Counted from the first letter of the stretch, positions 7,800-17,762 are shown. The stretch is 64,000 nucleotides of DNA from Stutzerimonas stutzeri (GCF_018138085.1 NZ_CP073105.1:2976001-3040000), one strand, 5' to 3'. Notes: generated from the letters alone by a model not told the origin. Made by a program: numbers and translations.

Positions 7800-9104
7800 A
7801 TGACGTCCTTACTAGCCCCGATCAGTTCGCTGCTGGCCGGTGTCGCCTTTCTTCTGCTCGGCCACGGACTGCTGAACACGCTGCTGACGCTGCGTGGCGT
7901 CGCCGAGGGGTATTCGACCGGCCTGATCGGCCTGCTGATGTCGGGCTACTTCGCCGGCTTCCTCATCGGCACCTGGCTGGCGCCGTCGCTGATACGTCGC
8001 ATCGGCCATATCCGCACCTTCGCCTTCTACGCAGCGCTGGCTTCGATCGCCGTGCTGCTGCACGTGATCATCGTCAATCCGTGGGTGTGGCTGGTACTGC
8101 GACTGATGTACGGCGTGGCGCTGGTCACGCTGTACATGGTCATCGAGAGCTGGCTCAACGCCCAGGTCAGCGGTGAAAAACGCGGCCAGGTGTTCGCGCT
8201 GTACATGGCAGTCAACCTTGGCTCGCTGGCGGCGGCCCAGCAACTGCTGAGCCTCGACAGCCCGATGAATTTCACGCTGTTCGCCTTGGCGGCGATCCTC
8301 ATCTGCGCAGCACTGATGCCGATTACCCTGACACGCCAGGCACAGCCGGCCCAGCCCGACATGCCCGCCACGGACCTGCTGCAGCTGGCCCGAATCGCGC
8401 CTTTGCCGCTAATGGCCGCTGGTATCTCGGGCCTTACGCTTGGTGGCTTCTGGGGTCTGGCGCCGGTCTACGCCTCGCAGAGCGGCTTCGATGCGTCCGG
8501 CGTTGGTCTGCTGATGAGCGTGACCATCCTCGGCGGTGCCGTGCTGCAGTGGCCGATCGGGCTGTTTTCCGACAAGCACGACCGTCGCAAGGTGCTGCTC
8601 TGTGTCGTGGCCATCGCCGCGGTGCTCGGCGGGCTGATCACCCCGCTGACGTCCGGGCCTTTGCTGTTGGGGATGATGTTCCTCTGGGGCGGCCTGGCGT
8701 TTTCGATCTACTCGATCGCCGTCGCGCAAATGGTCGACCAACTGCACCCGGACGAGATTCTATCCGGCTCCAGCGGTCTGCTCCTGGCCAACGGCTTCGG
8801 CGCCGCCTTCGGCCCGGTGGTAGCCGGGGGATTGATGAGCTTCTTCGGTCCGAAGGCGCTGCCGCTGTTCTTCGCCGTCACCCTTGCATTCCTGGCGATC
8901 TATTCGTTCTACCGTTCGCGTCGGGTCATCGACCTGATGACCGAGCCGCACGGGCATTTCACGCCCATCCTGCGCACCAGCCACACCGTGCTGGAGCTGA
9001 TGCCCGATACCCCGGAAGGCGAGGTCAAGGCGAGCGAAACCAGCGATTCGCTGGACGGCGATGCGCTCGATGACATCGTCGAACCGCGTACCGGCACCGG
9101 CTAA
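7800..9104 (+). CDS. MFS transporter, YcaD-like
   Basis: A 434-residue major facilitator with 12 predicted hydrophobic segments up to about residue 380, then an acidic hydrophilic tail. Signatures are YFAGFLIGTWLAPSLIRRIG (the loop 2-3 motif region), YMVIESWLNAQ in TM4/5 and ILGGAVLQWPIGLFSDKHDR in the second half, the last resembling E. coli YcaD. The substrate is unknown. The ATG at 7800 has AAGG nine bases before it; an in-frame TTG nine bases earlier is less likely. The 287-bp region upstream (7513-7799) holds no gene I can support. Confidence 0.82.
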   Translation: MTSLLAPISSLLAGVAFLLLGHGLLNTLLTLRGVAEGYSTGLIGLLMSGYFAGFLIGTWLAPSLIRRIGHIRTFAFYAALASIAVLLHVIIVNPWVWLVLRLMYGVALVTLYMVIESWLNAQVSGEKRGQVFALYMAVNLGSLAAAQQLLSLDSPMNFTLFALAAILICAALMPITLTRQAQPAQPDMPATDLLQLARIAPLPLMAAGISGLTLGGFWGLAPVYASQSGFDASGVGLLMSVTILGGAVLQWPIGLFSDKHDRRKVLLCVVAIAAVLGGLITPLTSGPLLLGMMFLWGGLAFSIYSIAVAQMVDQLHPDEILSGSSGLLLANGFGAAFGPVVAGGLMSFFGPKALPLFFAVTLAFLAIYSFYRSRRVIDLMTEPHGHFTPILRTSHTVLELMPDTPEGEVKASETSDSLDGDALDDIVEPRTGTG

Positions 9105-9116
9105 GGCAGAGCGCCT

Positions 9117-9146
9117 CGCCCGGCCGCCGGGCGCTGGCGGGCTTTT
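9117..9146. terminator. Terminator-like hairpin between MFS gene and arfB
   Basis: CGCCCGG (9117-9123) pairs with CCGGGCG (9127-9133), and a TTTT run follows at 9143-9146 in the plus direction. It lies 13 bp after the MFS stop codon and is probably the transcript end of that gene. The T-run is short and offset, so efficiency is uncertain. Confidence 0.45.
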
Positions 9147-9156
9147 GCCGGCCAGG

Positions 9157-9570
9157 CTAGAAGTCCACCTTGCCGCGCCCGGCCTTGATAGCGCCGCGCT
9201 TTGACTTTCCTTCCAGACGCCGTTTCTTCGAGCCTAGTGTGGGGCGTGTCGGGCGGCGTGCCTTTTCCACATTGGCAACGCTGCGGATCAGCTCGGCCAG
9301 GCGCTCCAGGGCATCTGCGCGGTTCTGCTCCTGGGTGCGGTACTGCTGGGCCTTGATGACGATCACCCCATCCCCGGTGATCCGGCTGTCGCGCAGTGCC
9401 AACAGACGTTCCTTGTAAAACGCCGGCAATGACGACGCGTTGATATCGAAGCGCAGGTGCAGCGCGCTGGACACCTTGTTGACGTTCTGCCCGCCGGCGC
9501 CCTGCGCGCGGATCGCGGTCAACTCGATCTCGTTGTCGGGGAGCTGGACACTGTTGGATATCTCGAGCAT
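9157..9570 (-). CDS. arfB: Ribosome rescue peptidyl-tRNA hydrolase ArfB (YaeJ)
   Basis: Releases nascent chains from ribosomes stalled on non-stop mRNA. The 137-residue protein has the release-factor catalytic motif GGQ in [12 protein letters not shown] (about residues 23-34) and the basic C-terminal tail ([12 protein letters not shown]...) that enters the empty mRNA channel. The length agrees with the family (about 140). It is convergent with the upstream MFS gene and stands alone. The GGQ plus the short basic tail distinguish it from the longer RF1/RF2. Confidence 0.93.
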   Translation of the reverse strand: MLEISNSVQLPDNEIELTAIRAQGAGGQNVNKVSSALHLRFDINASSLPAFYKERLLALRDSRITGDGVIVIKAQQYRTQEQNRADALERLAELIRSVANVEKARRPTRPTLGSKKRRLEGKSKRGAIKAGRGKVDF

Positions 9571-9712
9571 CGGCCCTTCTGCGTCAGGAATGAGCGGTCA
9601 TTGTCCACGAGGCGAGCAGCGCGGACACGTTTTTATATGATTTCGAGCCACAGCAGGCCGGTCGGTTCGGCTAACTTGGCGCACTGGCCAACCGGCATAG
9701 ATGGAAGCCCTT

Positions 9713-10753
9713 ATGGATTCGATCACCCAGGCGCTGCTCGGCGCCACGGTTCAGGCGTCCCTGCTGGGCCGCTGGCAAGGACGCAGGGCGCTGTTGTATG
9801 GCGCCGTACTCGGCACCCTGCCCGACCTCGACGTGGTCATCGACTACGGCGATGCCGTGGCAGAGATGACCTATCACCGTGGCTTCAGCCATTCGCTGTT
9901 TACGCTCAGCCTGCTGGCGGTGCTGCTGACCTGGCTGGTTCGACGCTTACGCCCCGATCCCGGCTACAGCGGCCGGCGGCTGCTCCTGACCCTCTGGCTG
10001 GTGCTGATCACCCATGTGCTGCTCGACGCCTTCACCAGCTATGGCACGCAACTGCTTTGGCCGCTCGCGACCCCTCCGGTGGCCTGGTCCAGTGTGTTCA
10101 TCATCGACCCGCTCTACAGCTTGCCGCTGCTGCTGGCAGTCCTGGCCGGCGCCGTCTTCGGGCTGAAAGGACGCCGTCCACGCTGGGCGCCGATTGCGCT
10201 GACACTGTCTTCGCTGTACCTGGCATTCACCCTGGCCGGCAAACAGATGGCAGAGCATCGTGTGGACGCCGCGATGGCCGCAGCGGGTGTCCACCCCAGC
10301 CAGGTCTTCAGTACGCCGACGCCGTTCAACAGCCTGCTGTGGCGAGTGATCGCCCTCGACGGTGATCACTACTACGAGGCGCTGGTGAGCTGGTTCGATG
10401 CCGATCCGCCCGAGCTGGTGCGCCTGCCTCGTCACCCGTCGCTGGCCGGGGCGCTAAGGAACTCGCCGCAGCACGCGCGGTTGCGCTGGTTCACCGGCGG
10501 CATGCTGCGTTACGACGAGGTCGACCGGCACCTGCTGATGACCGACCTGCGGCTTGGCATGACGGGCTACCATCCCTTCCGCTTCGCCCTGGCAGAGCGA
10601 GACGGCGGCGAGTGGCGGTTGATACCGGCAGTCGAGCGCTGGCCGGCCGAGCGCGGCGACATGGGCAAGCTCGAGCAGCTCTGGCGGCGCATCTGGACGC
10701 AGCAACGGCCAATCCCGCTGGCGCAATGGGCGTCCGAATTGCAGAGCCGCTAG
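9713..10753 (+). CDS. Inner-membrane metal-dependent hydrolase family protein (DUF457)
   Basis: A 346-residue membrane protein with a YdjM/YbcI-like N-terminus. The putative metal-ligand motifs are GTLPDLD (about 34-40) and YHRGFSHS (about 54-61). Four to five hydrophobic helices follow (about 60-75, 90-110, 120-150, 165-185), then a soluble C-terminal domain of about 150 residues. No enzymatic activity is known to me for the family. The ATG at 9713 has GGAAG in position; the earlier ATG at 9701 is too close to serve the same site. The stop codon shares the palindrome CTAG with the stop of the convergent permease gene. Confidence 0.8.
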   Translation: MDSITQALLGATVQASLLGRWQGRRALLYGAVLGTLPDLDVVIDYGDAVAEMTYHRGFSHSLFTLSLLAVLLTWLVRRLRPDPGYSGRRLLLTLWLVLITHVLLDAFTSYGTQLLWPLATPPVAWSSVFIIDPLYSLPLLLAVLAGAVFGLKGRRPRWAPIALTLSSLYLAFTLAGKQMAEHRVDAAMAAAGVHPSQVFSTPTPFNSLLWRVIALDGDHYYEALVSWFDADPPELVRLPRHPSLAGALRNSPQHARLRWFTGGMLRYDEVDRHLLMTDLRLGMTGYHPFRFALAERDGGEWRLIPAVERWPAERGDMGKLEQLWRRIWTQQRPIPLAQWASELQSR

Positions 10754-12063
10754 CGGCGACGATGCTGCCAGCGGCCCAGACCGTAGAGCATCGCTCCCAA
10801 GCCCATCAGCAAAGCCGCTCGCAACCAGGTGCCGGCGCTCTGCTGGGAGAGCAGGACCAGGCAAGAGCCGATGGCCAGGTACGGCAGGATCGTCGGGGTG
10901 CGAAAGTGTGGCGCGGCCACTTTGTCCTTGCGCAGCACCAGTACCGCCACGTTGGTGCTCATGAACACGAAGAGCAGCAACAGCACTACGGTTTCGGCGA
11001 GCGCACGCAGCGTACCGGTGACGGTAAGCGCCATCGCCAGCAAGGTGGTCACGATGATCGCCAGCCAAGGCGTGCGCCGCTCCGGCAATACCCGCGTCAG
11101 CGCCGAGGGCAGCAACCCCTCGTCGGCCATGCCATAAGCCAGGCGGCTGGACATGATCATCGTCAGCAGCGCCCCGTTGGCGACGGCCACCAATGCCACC
11201 GCAGCGAACAGCCAGTCCGGCACCGCGTAGCCGGTCGCGCGTACCACGTCCAGCAGCGGAGCAGACGATTCGCTAAGCGCAGCCGGAGTGAGCACCGCGG
11301 TTGCGGCCATGCCCACCCCCACGTAGACCAGTCCCGCCGTCAGCAGGGCACCGAACAGCGCGCGCGGGTAATTGCGCCGAACGTCCTTGACCTCTTCGGC
11401 CACGTTGGCCGATACCTCGAAGCCGACGAAGGAGTAGAACGCGATCAGTGCCGCGCCCAGCACAGCGATGGCTGGCGATACGCCGGGCGCGAATGCCAGG
11501 ACCCGAGCGGGTTCGCCCTGTCCGCTCAGCAGATAACGGGCCGCCAGCACCACGACGAACAGCAGGCCGGACACCTCGATCACGGTCATCACCGTATTGG
11601 CACCGAGCGACTCCTTGATCCCGCGGGCGTTGAGCAGCGCAACCACGCAGAGAAACACCAGCGCGGTCGGCACCGCCGGGGTATCGATGAATGCGCTCAG
11701 GTAGTCGCCGGCGAAAGCCAGGGACAGCCCGGCTGCACTGGTCACACCTGCCGCGAGCATGCAGAAGCCGACCAGGAAGGACAGCAACGGCTTGCCGAAC
11801 GCACGTTCGGCGAAAACCGCCGCGCCACCCGCTCGGGGATACTTGGTGACAAGTTCGGCATAGGACGCCGCGGTCAGCATCGCGAACCCCAGCGCGACCA
11901 ACAGCGGCACCCAGACTGCGCCACCCGCCTCGCCGGCGATCTTGCCAACCAGGGCATAGACGCCCGCGCCCAGCACGTCGCCAAGGATGAACAGAAACAG
12001 CGCGGGCCCGCCGATGGCCTGACGCAGGCGTGATTCGCCCGCTGCGAACACGGTGGTTTTCAT
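10750..12063 (-). CDS. APC-family amino acid permease
   Basis: A 437-residue transporter of the amino acid-polyamine-organocation superfamily with about 12 transmembrane segments. GGPALFLFILGDVLGAGVYA (about residues 18-37) is the unwound TM1 substrate site, and FYSFVGFEVSANVAEEVKD marks TM6 and its following loop. A cationic or small neutral amino acid is the likely substrate, but specificity cannot be read from sequence. The start is the only ATG that fits the family N-terminus. It has no clear Shine-Dalgarno sequence and lies directly behind a GC-rich hairpin (12070-12090). Stops overlap with the convergent DUF457 gene. Confidence 0.82.
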   Translation of the reverse strand: MKTTVFAAGESRLRQAIGGPALFLFILGDVLGAGVYALVGKIAGEAGGAVWVPLLVALGFAMLTAASYAELVTKYPRAGGAAVFAERAFGKPLLSFLVGFCMLAAGVTSAAGLSLAFAGDYLSAFIDTPAVPTALVFLCVVALLNARGIKESLGANTVMTVIEVSGLLFVVVLAARYLLSGQGEPARVLAFAPGVSPAIAVLGAALIAFYSFVGFEVSANVAEEVKDVRRNYPRALFGALLTAGLVYVGVGMAATAVLTPAALSESSAPLLDVVRATGYAVPDWLFAAVALVAVANGALLTMIMSSRLAYGMADEGLLPSALTRVLPERRTPWLAIIVTTLLAMALTVTGTLRALAETVVLLLLFVFMSTNVAVLVLRKDKVAAPHFRTPTILPYLAIGSCLVLLSQQSAGTWLRAALLMGLGAMLYGLGRWQHRRR

Positions 12064-12069
12064 GGATGG

Positions 12070-12090
12070 GCGCCCCCACGGCGGGGGCGC
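12070..12090 (-). promoter_or_regulatory. Hairpin immediately before the APC permease start
   Basis: GCGCCCCC at 12070-12077 and GGGGGCGC at 12083-12090 form an 8-bp all-GC stem with a five-base loop ending 6 bases before the permease ATG. It covers the place where a ribosome-binding site should be, so it may restrict translation. Function is inferred from position only. Confidence 0.4.
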
Positions 12091-12202
12091 TTGGCAACGA
12101 GCGATGAGGCTTTCAATCGAGCATCTCCAGAACAGGCGACCGCAGCCGCTTCTCTGTTCTAGATTGCCGGTATATCGCTGGAGTTCAGCGCCAGAAACGA
12201 CA

Positions 12203-12225
12203 AAGCCCCGGCCAGGCCGGGGCTT
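12203..12225 (-). terminator. Rho-independent terminator of the chemoreceptor gene
   Basis: AAGCCCCGGCC (12203-12213) and GGCCGGGGCTT (12215-12225) form an 11-bp perfect stem 22 bp beyond the chemoreceptor stop codon. On the minus strand it is followed by TTGTCGTTTC, a moderately T-rich tract. Confidence 0.75.
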
Positions 12226-12247
12226 GTCTGTACCAGCAAGCTGGAAC

Positions 12248-14194
12248 TCAGGTGCGGAAACGCGCCACCAGCCCCTGCAGCTCGATGCCCAGACGCGCCA
12301 GTTCGGCACTGGCACTGGCGGTCTGCTCGCTGCCGCTGGCACTCTGCTCGCCGATGTCGCGCACACGGGTCACGCTCTCGGAGATGTTCTCGGCCACCGC
12401 GCTCTGCTCCTCGGATGCGGCGGCAATCTGCTGATTCATCTGCTCGATGGTCGAGACCGACTCGGTAATGCGTCCGAGCGCTATCCCCGCCTCGCTGGCC
12501 AGTTCGACAGTACGTTGAGTCAGGTCGCGGCTGGTCTGCATCTGCTCGACCGCCTTCTGCGCCACTTGCTGCAGATTGCCGATCAGGCTTTCGATTTCTT
12601 CCGTCGAATCATGCGTGCGGCGAGCTAGCGCGCGGACTTCGTCGGCGACCACGGCGAAGCCGCGGCCTTGCTCTCCGGCGCGTGCAGCTTCGATCGCAGC
12701 ATTGAGCGCCAGCAGGTTGGTCTGTTCGGCTACGGCACGAATCACCTCCAGCACGCTGCCGATACGACCGCTCTCGGCGTTCAGCTCTTCGATCGCCTGG
12801 GCCGAATGCTCGACCTCGCCGGAGAGGTTGCCGATCTGGCCAATGGCTTCCTGAACCACCAGGTCGCCTTGGCGCGCCTGTTGATCAGCCTGACGAGCAG
12901 CGAGCGACGCTTGCTCGGCGTTTTGCGCCACTTCCTGCACGGTCGCGGCCATCTGGTGCATCGCGGTAGCGACCTGATCGGTTTCCTCCCGCTGTTTCTG
13001 CACGCCAATGCTGGTTTGTGCCGTCACCGCAGAGAGTTGCTCGGCCGCAGCGGCTATCTGGCCGACACCGCCGCCAATACGCCCGATTAGGCCGCGCAGG
13101 CTTTCGGTCATGGCGTACATGGCCTGCTGCAACTGGCCGAGCTCATCACGCCGGGTCACGGTTTCCGATTGGCTCAGATCACCATCGGCAACCCGCTGTG
13201 CCAGTTGTACCGTGTAGCGCAGCGGCCCGACAATCATGCGCGAGATGACAGTCGCGGCCGCGAGACCGATCACCACCGCCAGCACGGTAATGATCCCCAG
13301 CAGCATATAGGCGCTGCTGCGTTGGGTTTCCATTGCTGCGGTCGCATCGGCCATCATCTTGCCTGCCGCATCGACGACGCTTTGCGCCTGGCCAACCATC
13401 TCCTGTTCCAGTGCAACACGGGCCCCGCGATTGCTGCGGAACTCGTTGAATGCCCGCTGGTAACTGGCGAGCGCGGCAAGAGCGCCATCCATGGTCGCCT
13501 TTTGCTCATCGTCGAGCCAGGTTTTCAGGCTGGTGCCGATGGTGGTCACGTCTTCGAAGGACTCGTTCCACGAATCCACCGCGGCCTGGGCGTTGTTGTT
13601 GATGAAGATGTTTTCGAAGGTGCGCAGATCGAGAATCTTTTTCGTCAGGCCTGACGCGGATTCGGCAATGGTCAGCGGATCGCTGCCCCTCAGGTGATCG
13701 CCCTGCAGGCGCAGTACCCGCACGGCGTCGTACATGTCCAGCTCGATGTATTCGAACTCCTCGCGACTCTTCTGCGCCGTGTCGTCCATGCGTGCGCGAA
13801 GTGCCTGGCCACGATTGATCAGCACGCCGTACTCATCGAACTGTTTGGCATAAACGGCGGCGCTGCCGCGAATCTGCTGCACCGCTTCCTGCTGCTGTTC
13901 AGAGAGGCCGTCCAACGCGTCCAGCTCGCGATTCAGCCGCTCGAGCGTGCTGCGCAAGGCCTCAGCGGACGCCTCGTTTCGGGTCAGCGCGTAGTCGCGC
14001 TCCTGGCCCCGCGCCTCGAGAATCGCGGCATTGACTCGCGATAGCTGGTTCACCTGATACGAACGATCGAGGATCGAATCGACCGTGTAAAAGCCGGTTC
14101 CGGCGACACCCAGCGTCAACAGCAGGACGAGGGCAAAGCCAAGCAGCAACTTCTTGCCCATGGACAGGTTGGCGAATATATCGAGGGGCTGCAT
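12248..14194 (-). CDS. Methyl-accepting chemotaxis protein with HBM-like sensor domain
   Basis: A 648-residue transmembrane chemoreceptor: TM1 about 14-35, periplasmic ligand domain about 36-295, TM2 about 297-318, HAMP 319-371, then a cytoplasmic coiled coil. The tip sequence [20 protein letters not shown] near residue 500 binds CheA and CheW. The all-helical sensor of about 255 residues matches the helical bimodular (HBM) class, as in P. putida McpS/McpQ, which senses organic acids; the ligand here is unknown. The C-terminus ends LVARFRT without a CheR pentapeptide. A FliA-type promoter lies just upstream and a terminator follows, so it is monocistronic. Confidence 0.88.
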   Translation of the reverse strand: MQPLDIFANLSMGKKLLLGFALVLLLTLGVAGTGFYTVDSILDRSYQVNQLSRVNAAILEARGQERDYALTRNEASAEALRSTLERLNRELDALDGLSEQQQEAVQQIRGSAAVYAKQFDEYGVLINRGQALRARMDDTAQKSREEFEYIELDMYDAVRVLRLQGDHLRGSDPLTIAESASGLTKKILDLRTFENIFINNNAQAAVDSWNESFEDVTTIGTSLKTWLDDEQKATMDGALAALASYQRAFNEFRSNRGARVALEQEMVGQAQSVVDAAGKMMADATAAMETQRSSAYMLLGIITVLAVVIGLAAATVISRMIVGPLRYTVQLAQRVADGDLSQSETVTRRDELGQLQQAMYAMTESLRGLIGRIGGGVGQIAAAAEQLSAVTAQTSIGVQKQREETDQVATAMHQMAATVQEVAQNAEQASLAARQADQQARQGDLVVQEAIGQIGNLSGEVEHSAQAIEELNAESGRIGSVLEVIRAVAEQTNLLALNAAIEAARAGEQGRGFAVVADEVRALARRTHDSTEEIESLIGNLQQVAQKAVEQMQTSRDLTQRTVELASEAGIALGRITESVSTIEQMNQQIAAASEEQSAVAENISESVTRVRDIGEQSASGSEQTASASAELARLGIELQGLVARFRT

Positions 14195-14226
14195 CAGAAA
14201 ATCCTTAAAAAGTATGCGCGCTCATG

Positions 14227-14253
14227 AAGTCGGCCGCTTGCGGCAAAAGTTGA
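14227..14253 (-). promoter_or_regulatory. FliA (sigma-28) promoter of the chemoreceptor gene
   Basis: On the minus strand TCAACTTT (14253-14246), an 11-base spacer and GCCGACTT (14234-14227) match the flagellar sigma factor consensus TCAAGTTT-N11-GCCGATAA in 13 of 16 positions. The -10 box ends 33 bases before the ATG. This places the receptor in the late flagellar regulon. Confidence 0.65.
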
Positions 14254-14326
14254 ATGCCAAAGCAGCGCAATTTAATCAGGACTTAATGTCAATTAGCCAC
14301 CTTCCAGCCCACATTGAAGCGCGCCT

Positions 14327-16114
14327 TCAATGCTGTTGAAGATGCCCGTAGAGCTTGGCGTAGAGCCCGCCATCAGCGATGAGCTGTTGGTGGCCGCCCT
14401 GTTCGGCGATGCGCCCGCCGTCGAAAACCAGCACGCGGTCGGCCTGTTTCACGGCGGATAGACGGTGGGCGATGATCAGCGTCGTTCGCCCTTGCAGGAA
14501 GCGGTTCAAGCCCTGGTGCAGCGCGTATTCGGTGGCAGCATCCAGGGCCGAGGTCGCCTCGTCGAGAATCACCACCTTGGGCTCGGCCAGCACCATGCGC
14601 GCCACCGCCAGGCGTTGTCGCTGCCCACCGGACAGGCGAACGCCAGAACGGCCGACGATACTGTCGAGCCCCGCCGGCAGCTGGCGGATGGTCTCAGCCA
14701 GCTGGGCGATCTCCAGCGCATGCCAGCACGCGGCATCGTCGCGCTCGCGCCCCATCAGCAGGTTGGCGCGCACCGTATCGTTGAACAGCGCGGGATGCTG
14801 CAATACCACGGCAACGTTATCGCGGACGGTTGGCAAGCCGATGTCACGCATGTCGATTCCGGCAAAGCGTATGTGTCCAGCCTGAGGCTGATACAGGCCC
14901 AGCAGCAATTGCACCAGGGTGCTCTTGCCACCACCGCTGGCGCCGACGATAGCGACCTTCTCCCCCGCTGCGATGGTCAGGTCCAGCCCTTCCAGCACCG
15001 GTTCGTCCTGATAGGCGAAACGCAGCCCCTGGACCTCGATGTCGACGGTTTCGTGCCCAGCGAAAGGGTCCTGGCCGCCGGCGTGCTGCGGCTCGTCCGC
15101 GCGTGCGAGCAACTGGTTGATGCGGCTGAGCGCACCACCCGCGGCGTAGAAGGCGTACTGCAGATTGAGCAACTGCTCCACCGGACCGATCATGAACCAT
15201 AGGTAGCTGAACACTGCCAGCATCTGCCCGATCGACAGGTCCGAGAACAGCACGGTGAGCATCGCCGCGGCGCGGAAGATGTCGATGCCGAACTGGAACA
15301 GCAGACCACTGGCACGGTTGGAGGCGTCGGTTTTCCATTGCGAGGCAACGGCGTAGTCACGCACTTCGCGCGCACGCAGCCCGAGGCGCCCGAGAAAAAA
15401 GCCTTGGCGATTTCCCGCACGCACTTCCTGAATGGCGTCCAGAGTTTCGGTGAGCGCCTGGGTGAACAGCGAGGTACTGTCGTTTTCCAGCTTCTTCAGG
15501 TGCTTGACGCGTTTACCCAGTTGCACCGTGGCGTAGATCACCAGCGGATTGAACAGCAGGATCAGCAGCGCCAGTTGCCAATGCATCCACAGCAGAATCG
15601 CCGCCGTGCCAGCGATCGAGAGTACAGCGACCAGCAGCCGGCTAAGGGTCTCGCCGATGAATTTGTCGATGGTTTCGAGATCGGTGACCAGATGCGCGGC
15701 CACTGTCCCGCCGCCCAGGCTCTCGTATTCACTCAGGGCGATGCGCTTGAGCCGCTCGATCAGGCGGATACGGATGCGGTAGACCAGATCCTTGGACAAC
15801 TGGGCGAACAGACGCGCCTGCAGCACATTGAAAACCAGCGCACAGGCGCGCAGCAGCAAGGTCGCGCAGAGCATCAGGCCGATGTAGCCGGCCGCCGTTT
15901 GCCAGCCAATGGGCAGAACAGTGTCCATCACCCGTAATGCGGTATCGCCCTGCCCCAGCAACACTTCATCGACCAGCAACGGCAGCAGCAACGGAATCGG
16001 CACGCTGCACAGCGTCGCCAGAACCGCGACCAGATTGGCGAGGATCAGCGCCTTGCGATGGTGCAACGCGAGGCGGCGAATCTCCGCCCAACTGAGCCGG
16101 TCAGGCATGGGCAT
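14327..16114 (-). CDS. ABC exporter, fused permease and ATPase (MsbA-like)
   Basis: A half-size ABC exporter of about 595 residues. Six transmembrane helices span roughly 25-320, and the nucleotide-binding domain follows from about 345. The NBD has Walker A (VGASGGGKST), the Q-loop, signature LSGGQRQRLAVAR, Walker B (VVILDEATSALD) and the H-loop (LIIAHRLSAVKQADRVLVF). It probably works as a homodimer exporting a lipid or drug; the substrate is unknown. ATG at 16114 has GGAA five bases upstream; ATG at 16108 (593 residues) is the alternative. Either way the start overlaps the 3' end of the DsbA-like gene, so the two are translationally coupled. Confidence 0.85.
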   Translation of the reverse strand: MPMPDRLSWAEIRRLALHHRKALILANLVAVLATLCSVPIPLLLPLLVDEVLLGQGDTALRVMDTVLPIGWQTAAGYIGLMLCATLLLRACALVFNVLQARLFAQLSKDLVYRIRIRLIERLKRIALSEYESLGGGTVAAHLVTDLETIDKFIGETLSRLLVAVLSIAGTAAILLWMHWQLALLILLFNPLVIYATVQLGKRVKHLKKLENDSTSLFTQALTETLDAIQEVRAGNRQGFFLGRLGLRAREVRDYAVASQWKTDASNRASGLLFQFGIDIFRAAAMLTVLFSDLSIGQMLAVFSYLWFMIGPVEQLLNLQYAFYAAGGALSRINQLLARADEPQHAGGQDPFAGHETVDIEVQGLRFAYQDEPVLEGLDLTIAAGEKVAIVGASGGGKSTLVQLLLGLYQPQAGHIRFAGIDMRDIGLPTVRDNVAVVLQHPALFNDTVRANLLMGRERDDAACWHALEIAQLAETIRQLPAGLDSIVGRSGVRLSGGQRQRLAVARMVLAEPKVVILDEATSALDAATEYALHQGLNRFLQGRTTLIIAHRLSAVKQADRVLVFDGGRIAEQGGHQQLIADGGLYAKLYGHLQQH

Positions 16115-16733
16115 TGTGTTCCAGCCACCGCTCCAACAGAGGCGACAGTGACTCGAGCGGTTGATATCCGTTGGTGACCAAGGCCAGCTGACCGTCGTGC
16201 TCGGCCAGCAAGGTTGGGAAGCCGGCGATCCCCAGATTGCGCGCCCAGTCGAAATCCGCTGCGGTGGCATCGCGCACGGCCTGCGAATCGAAGCGGTCGG
16301 CGAATTCGATGCGCGGAATGCCCGCCAGCTCGGCGAGCCTCACCAGCTCCGGTGCGAGCGTGACGTCGCACCCTTCGACATAGAACGCCCGCTGGATCAG
16401 ACCGGCAAGGTCCCAGGCCGACTTCGGATCGAGGCTACGCGCCGCCACCAGCGCCCGGCACGCCGGCTCGGTGTCATAGACCAGGCCTTCCGGCAGACCC
16501 GCCTCGAAATTGAACGGCTGGCCGCTCGCCTCGTGCACGGCGTGCCAGTAGGAGTGGGTGCGTTCGCGTGCTGCCGCATCCATCGCGGTGCGCTCCTGGC
16601 GCAGCCCGCCGACCACCAGATCGGCCCCGACACCCTTGTTGCGCGCCTGCTCGATCAACGCCTGCACCACCGGCGCGAAGCCCCAGCACCAGGAACACAT
16701 CGGGTCCATCACATAGATCAGTCGGCTACGCAT
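16101..16733 (-). CDS. DsbA-family thioredoxin-fold protein
   Basis: A 210-residue cytoplasmic thioredoxin-fold protein of the DsbA/FrnE type. The active site CSWC occurs at about residues 13-16 in MDPMCSWCWGF, and the cis-proline region is GIAGFPTLL near 168. There is no signal peptide, so it is not a periplasmic DsbA; a role in cytosolic disulfide or oxidative-stress chemistry is likely. The ABC exporter start overlaps its 3' end. The closest class I recognise is the family annotated in Pseudomonas as DsbA-family or protein-disulfide isomerase. Confidence 0.82.
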   Translation of the reverse strand: MRSRLIYVMDPMCSWCWGFAPVVQALIEQARNKGVGADLVVGGLRQERTAMDAAARERTHSYWHAVHEASGQPFNFEAGLPEGLVYDTEPACRALVAARSLDPKSAWDLAGLIQRAFYVEGCDVTLAPELVRLAELAGIPRIEFADRFDSQAVRDATAADFDWARNLGIAGFPTLLAEHDGQLALVTNGYQPLESLSPLLERWLEHNAHA

Positions 16734-16798
16734 CGAAGGCTCCGGTTCTGTCGTGTGGAGCGCGAACTGCGCGCCATCATCTGGCCAAGCGGCGTCGC

Positions 16799-17734
16799 TT
16801 ACGCACCCTGCTTGCGGTAGTTGTAGCCGATGGGGTGCGGCTGGTTACGCTTGAGCGCCAATTCGATCTGCTTTTGCCGCTCACGCGCACTGTGGCGGGT
16901 CTTCTCGCTGAGGTTGTCCCAGCAATGCGGGCAGCTGATGCCTGGAGCGTAGTGCTCCGACTGGCGATCCTCCAGCGAGATCGGTGTGCGGCAGGCATGG
17001 CACTGGTCGAAGTCGCCCTCGGTCAGGTCATGTCGCACGGTCACGCGGTTGTCGAAGACGAAGCAGTCACCGCGCCAACGGGTCTCTTCCTGCGGCACTT
17101 CTTCGAGGTATTTGAGGATGCCGCCCTTGAGGTGATAGACCTCCTCGAAGCCCTCGCCGAGCATGTAGCTGGAGGCCTTTTCGCAGCGAATGCCGCCGGT
17201 GCAGAACATCGCGACCTTCTTGTGCTTGGCCGGGTCGTAATGCGCCTTGATGTAGTCGGGGAATTCACGGAAGGATTTGGTCTGCGGATCGATCGCGCCT
17301 TCGAAGGTGCCGATGGCCACTTCATAGTCGTTACGGGTGTCGATCAGCAGCACCTCGGGGTCGGCGATCAGCGCATTCCAGTCCTTCGGCTCGACATAGG
17401 TGCCAACCCGCTGGTTGGGGTCCACGCCCTCCACGCCCAAGGTGACGATTTCCTTCTTCAGCTTGACCTTGGTGCGGTAGAAGGGTTGCTCGTCGCAATA
17501 GGATTCCTTGTGGTCGATGTCAGCCAGGCGCACATCGGTGCGAAACCAGGCGAGCAAGGCATCGATGCCTTCGCGGCTGCCGGAAACCGTGCCGTTGATG
17601 CCTTCTTCGGCGAGCAGCAAAGTCCCCTTGATGCCATTGGCATTGAGGGTTTCGAGCAGGGGCTCACGCAAGGCGACGTAGTCCGGCAGGGAGACGAACT
17701 TGTACAGCGCCGCGACGACGATGTTCTGGGTCAT
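16799..17734 (-). CDS. trhO: tRNA uridine(34) 5-hydroxylase TrhO (YceA), rhodanese-like
   Basis: Performs oxygen-dependent hydroxylation of U34 to 5-hydroxyuridine in tRNA, an early step to cmo5U. The 311-residue protein has an N-terminal ferredoxin-like domain (about 1-95, with [11 protein letters not shown]), a rhodanese domain (about 110-215) with catalytic cysteine in [11 protein letters not shown], and a C-terminal cysteine-rich segment (CHACRTPIS...CPHCWDN) that may bind zinc. Length and motif order match the family. It lies in the trhO/bolA/DUF2059/fumC block also seen around PA0854-PA0858. Confidence 0.92.
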   Translation of the reverse strand: MTQNIVVAALYKFVSLPDYVALREPLLETLNANGIKGTLLLAEEGINGTVSGSREGIDALLAWFRTDVRLADIDHKESYCDEQPFYRTKVKLKKEIVTLGVEGVDPNQRVGTYVEPKDWNALIADPEVLLIDTRNDYEVAIGTFEGAIDPQTKSFREFPDYIKAHYDPAKHKKVAMFCTGGIRCEKASSYMLGEGFEEVYHLKGGILKYLEEVPQEETRWRGDCFVFDNRVTVRHDLTEGDFDQCHACRTPISLEDRQSEHYAPGISCPHCWDNLSEKTRHSARERQKQIELALKRNQPHPIGYNYRKQGA

Positions 17735-17762
17735 GCGGGTATATCCCTCCAGTGGTCACCCA

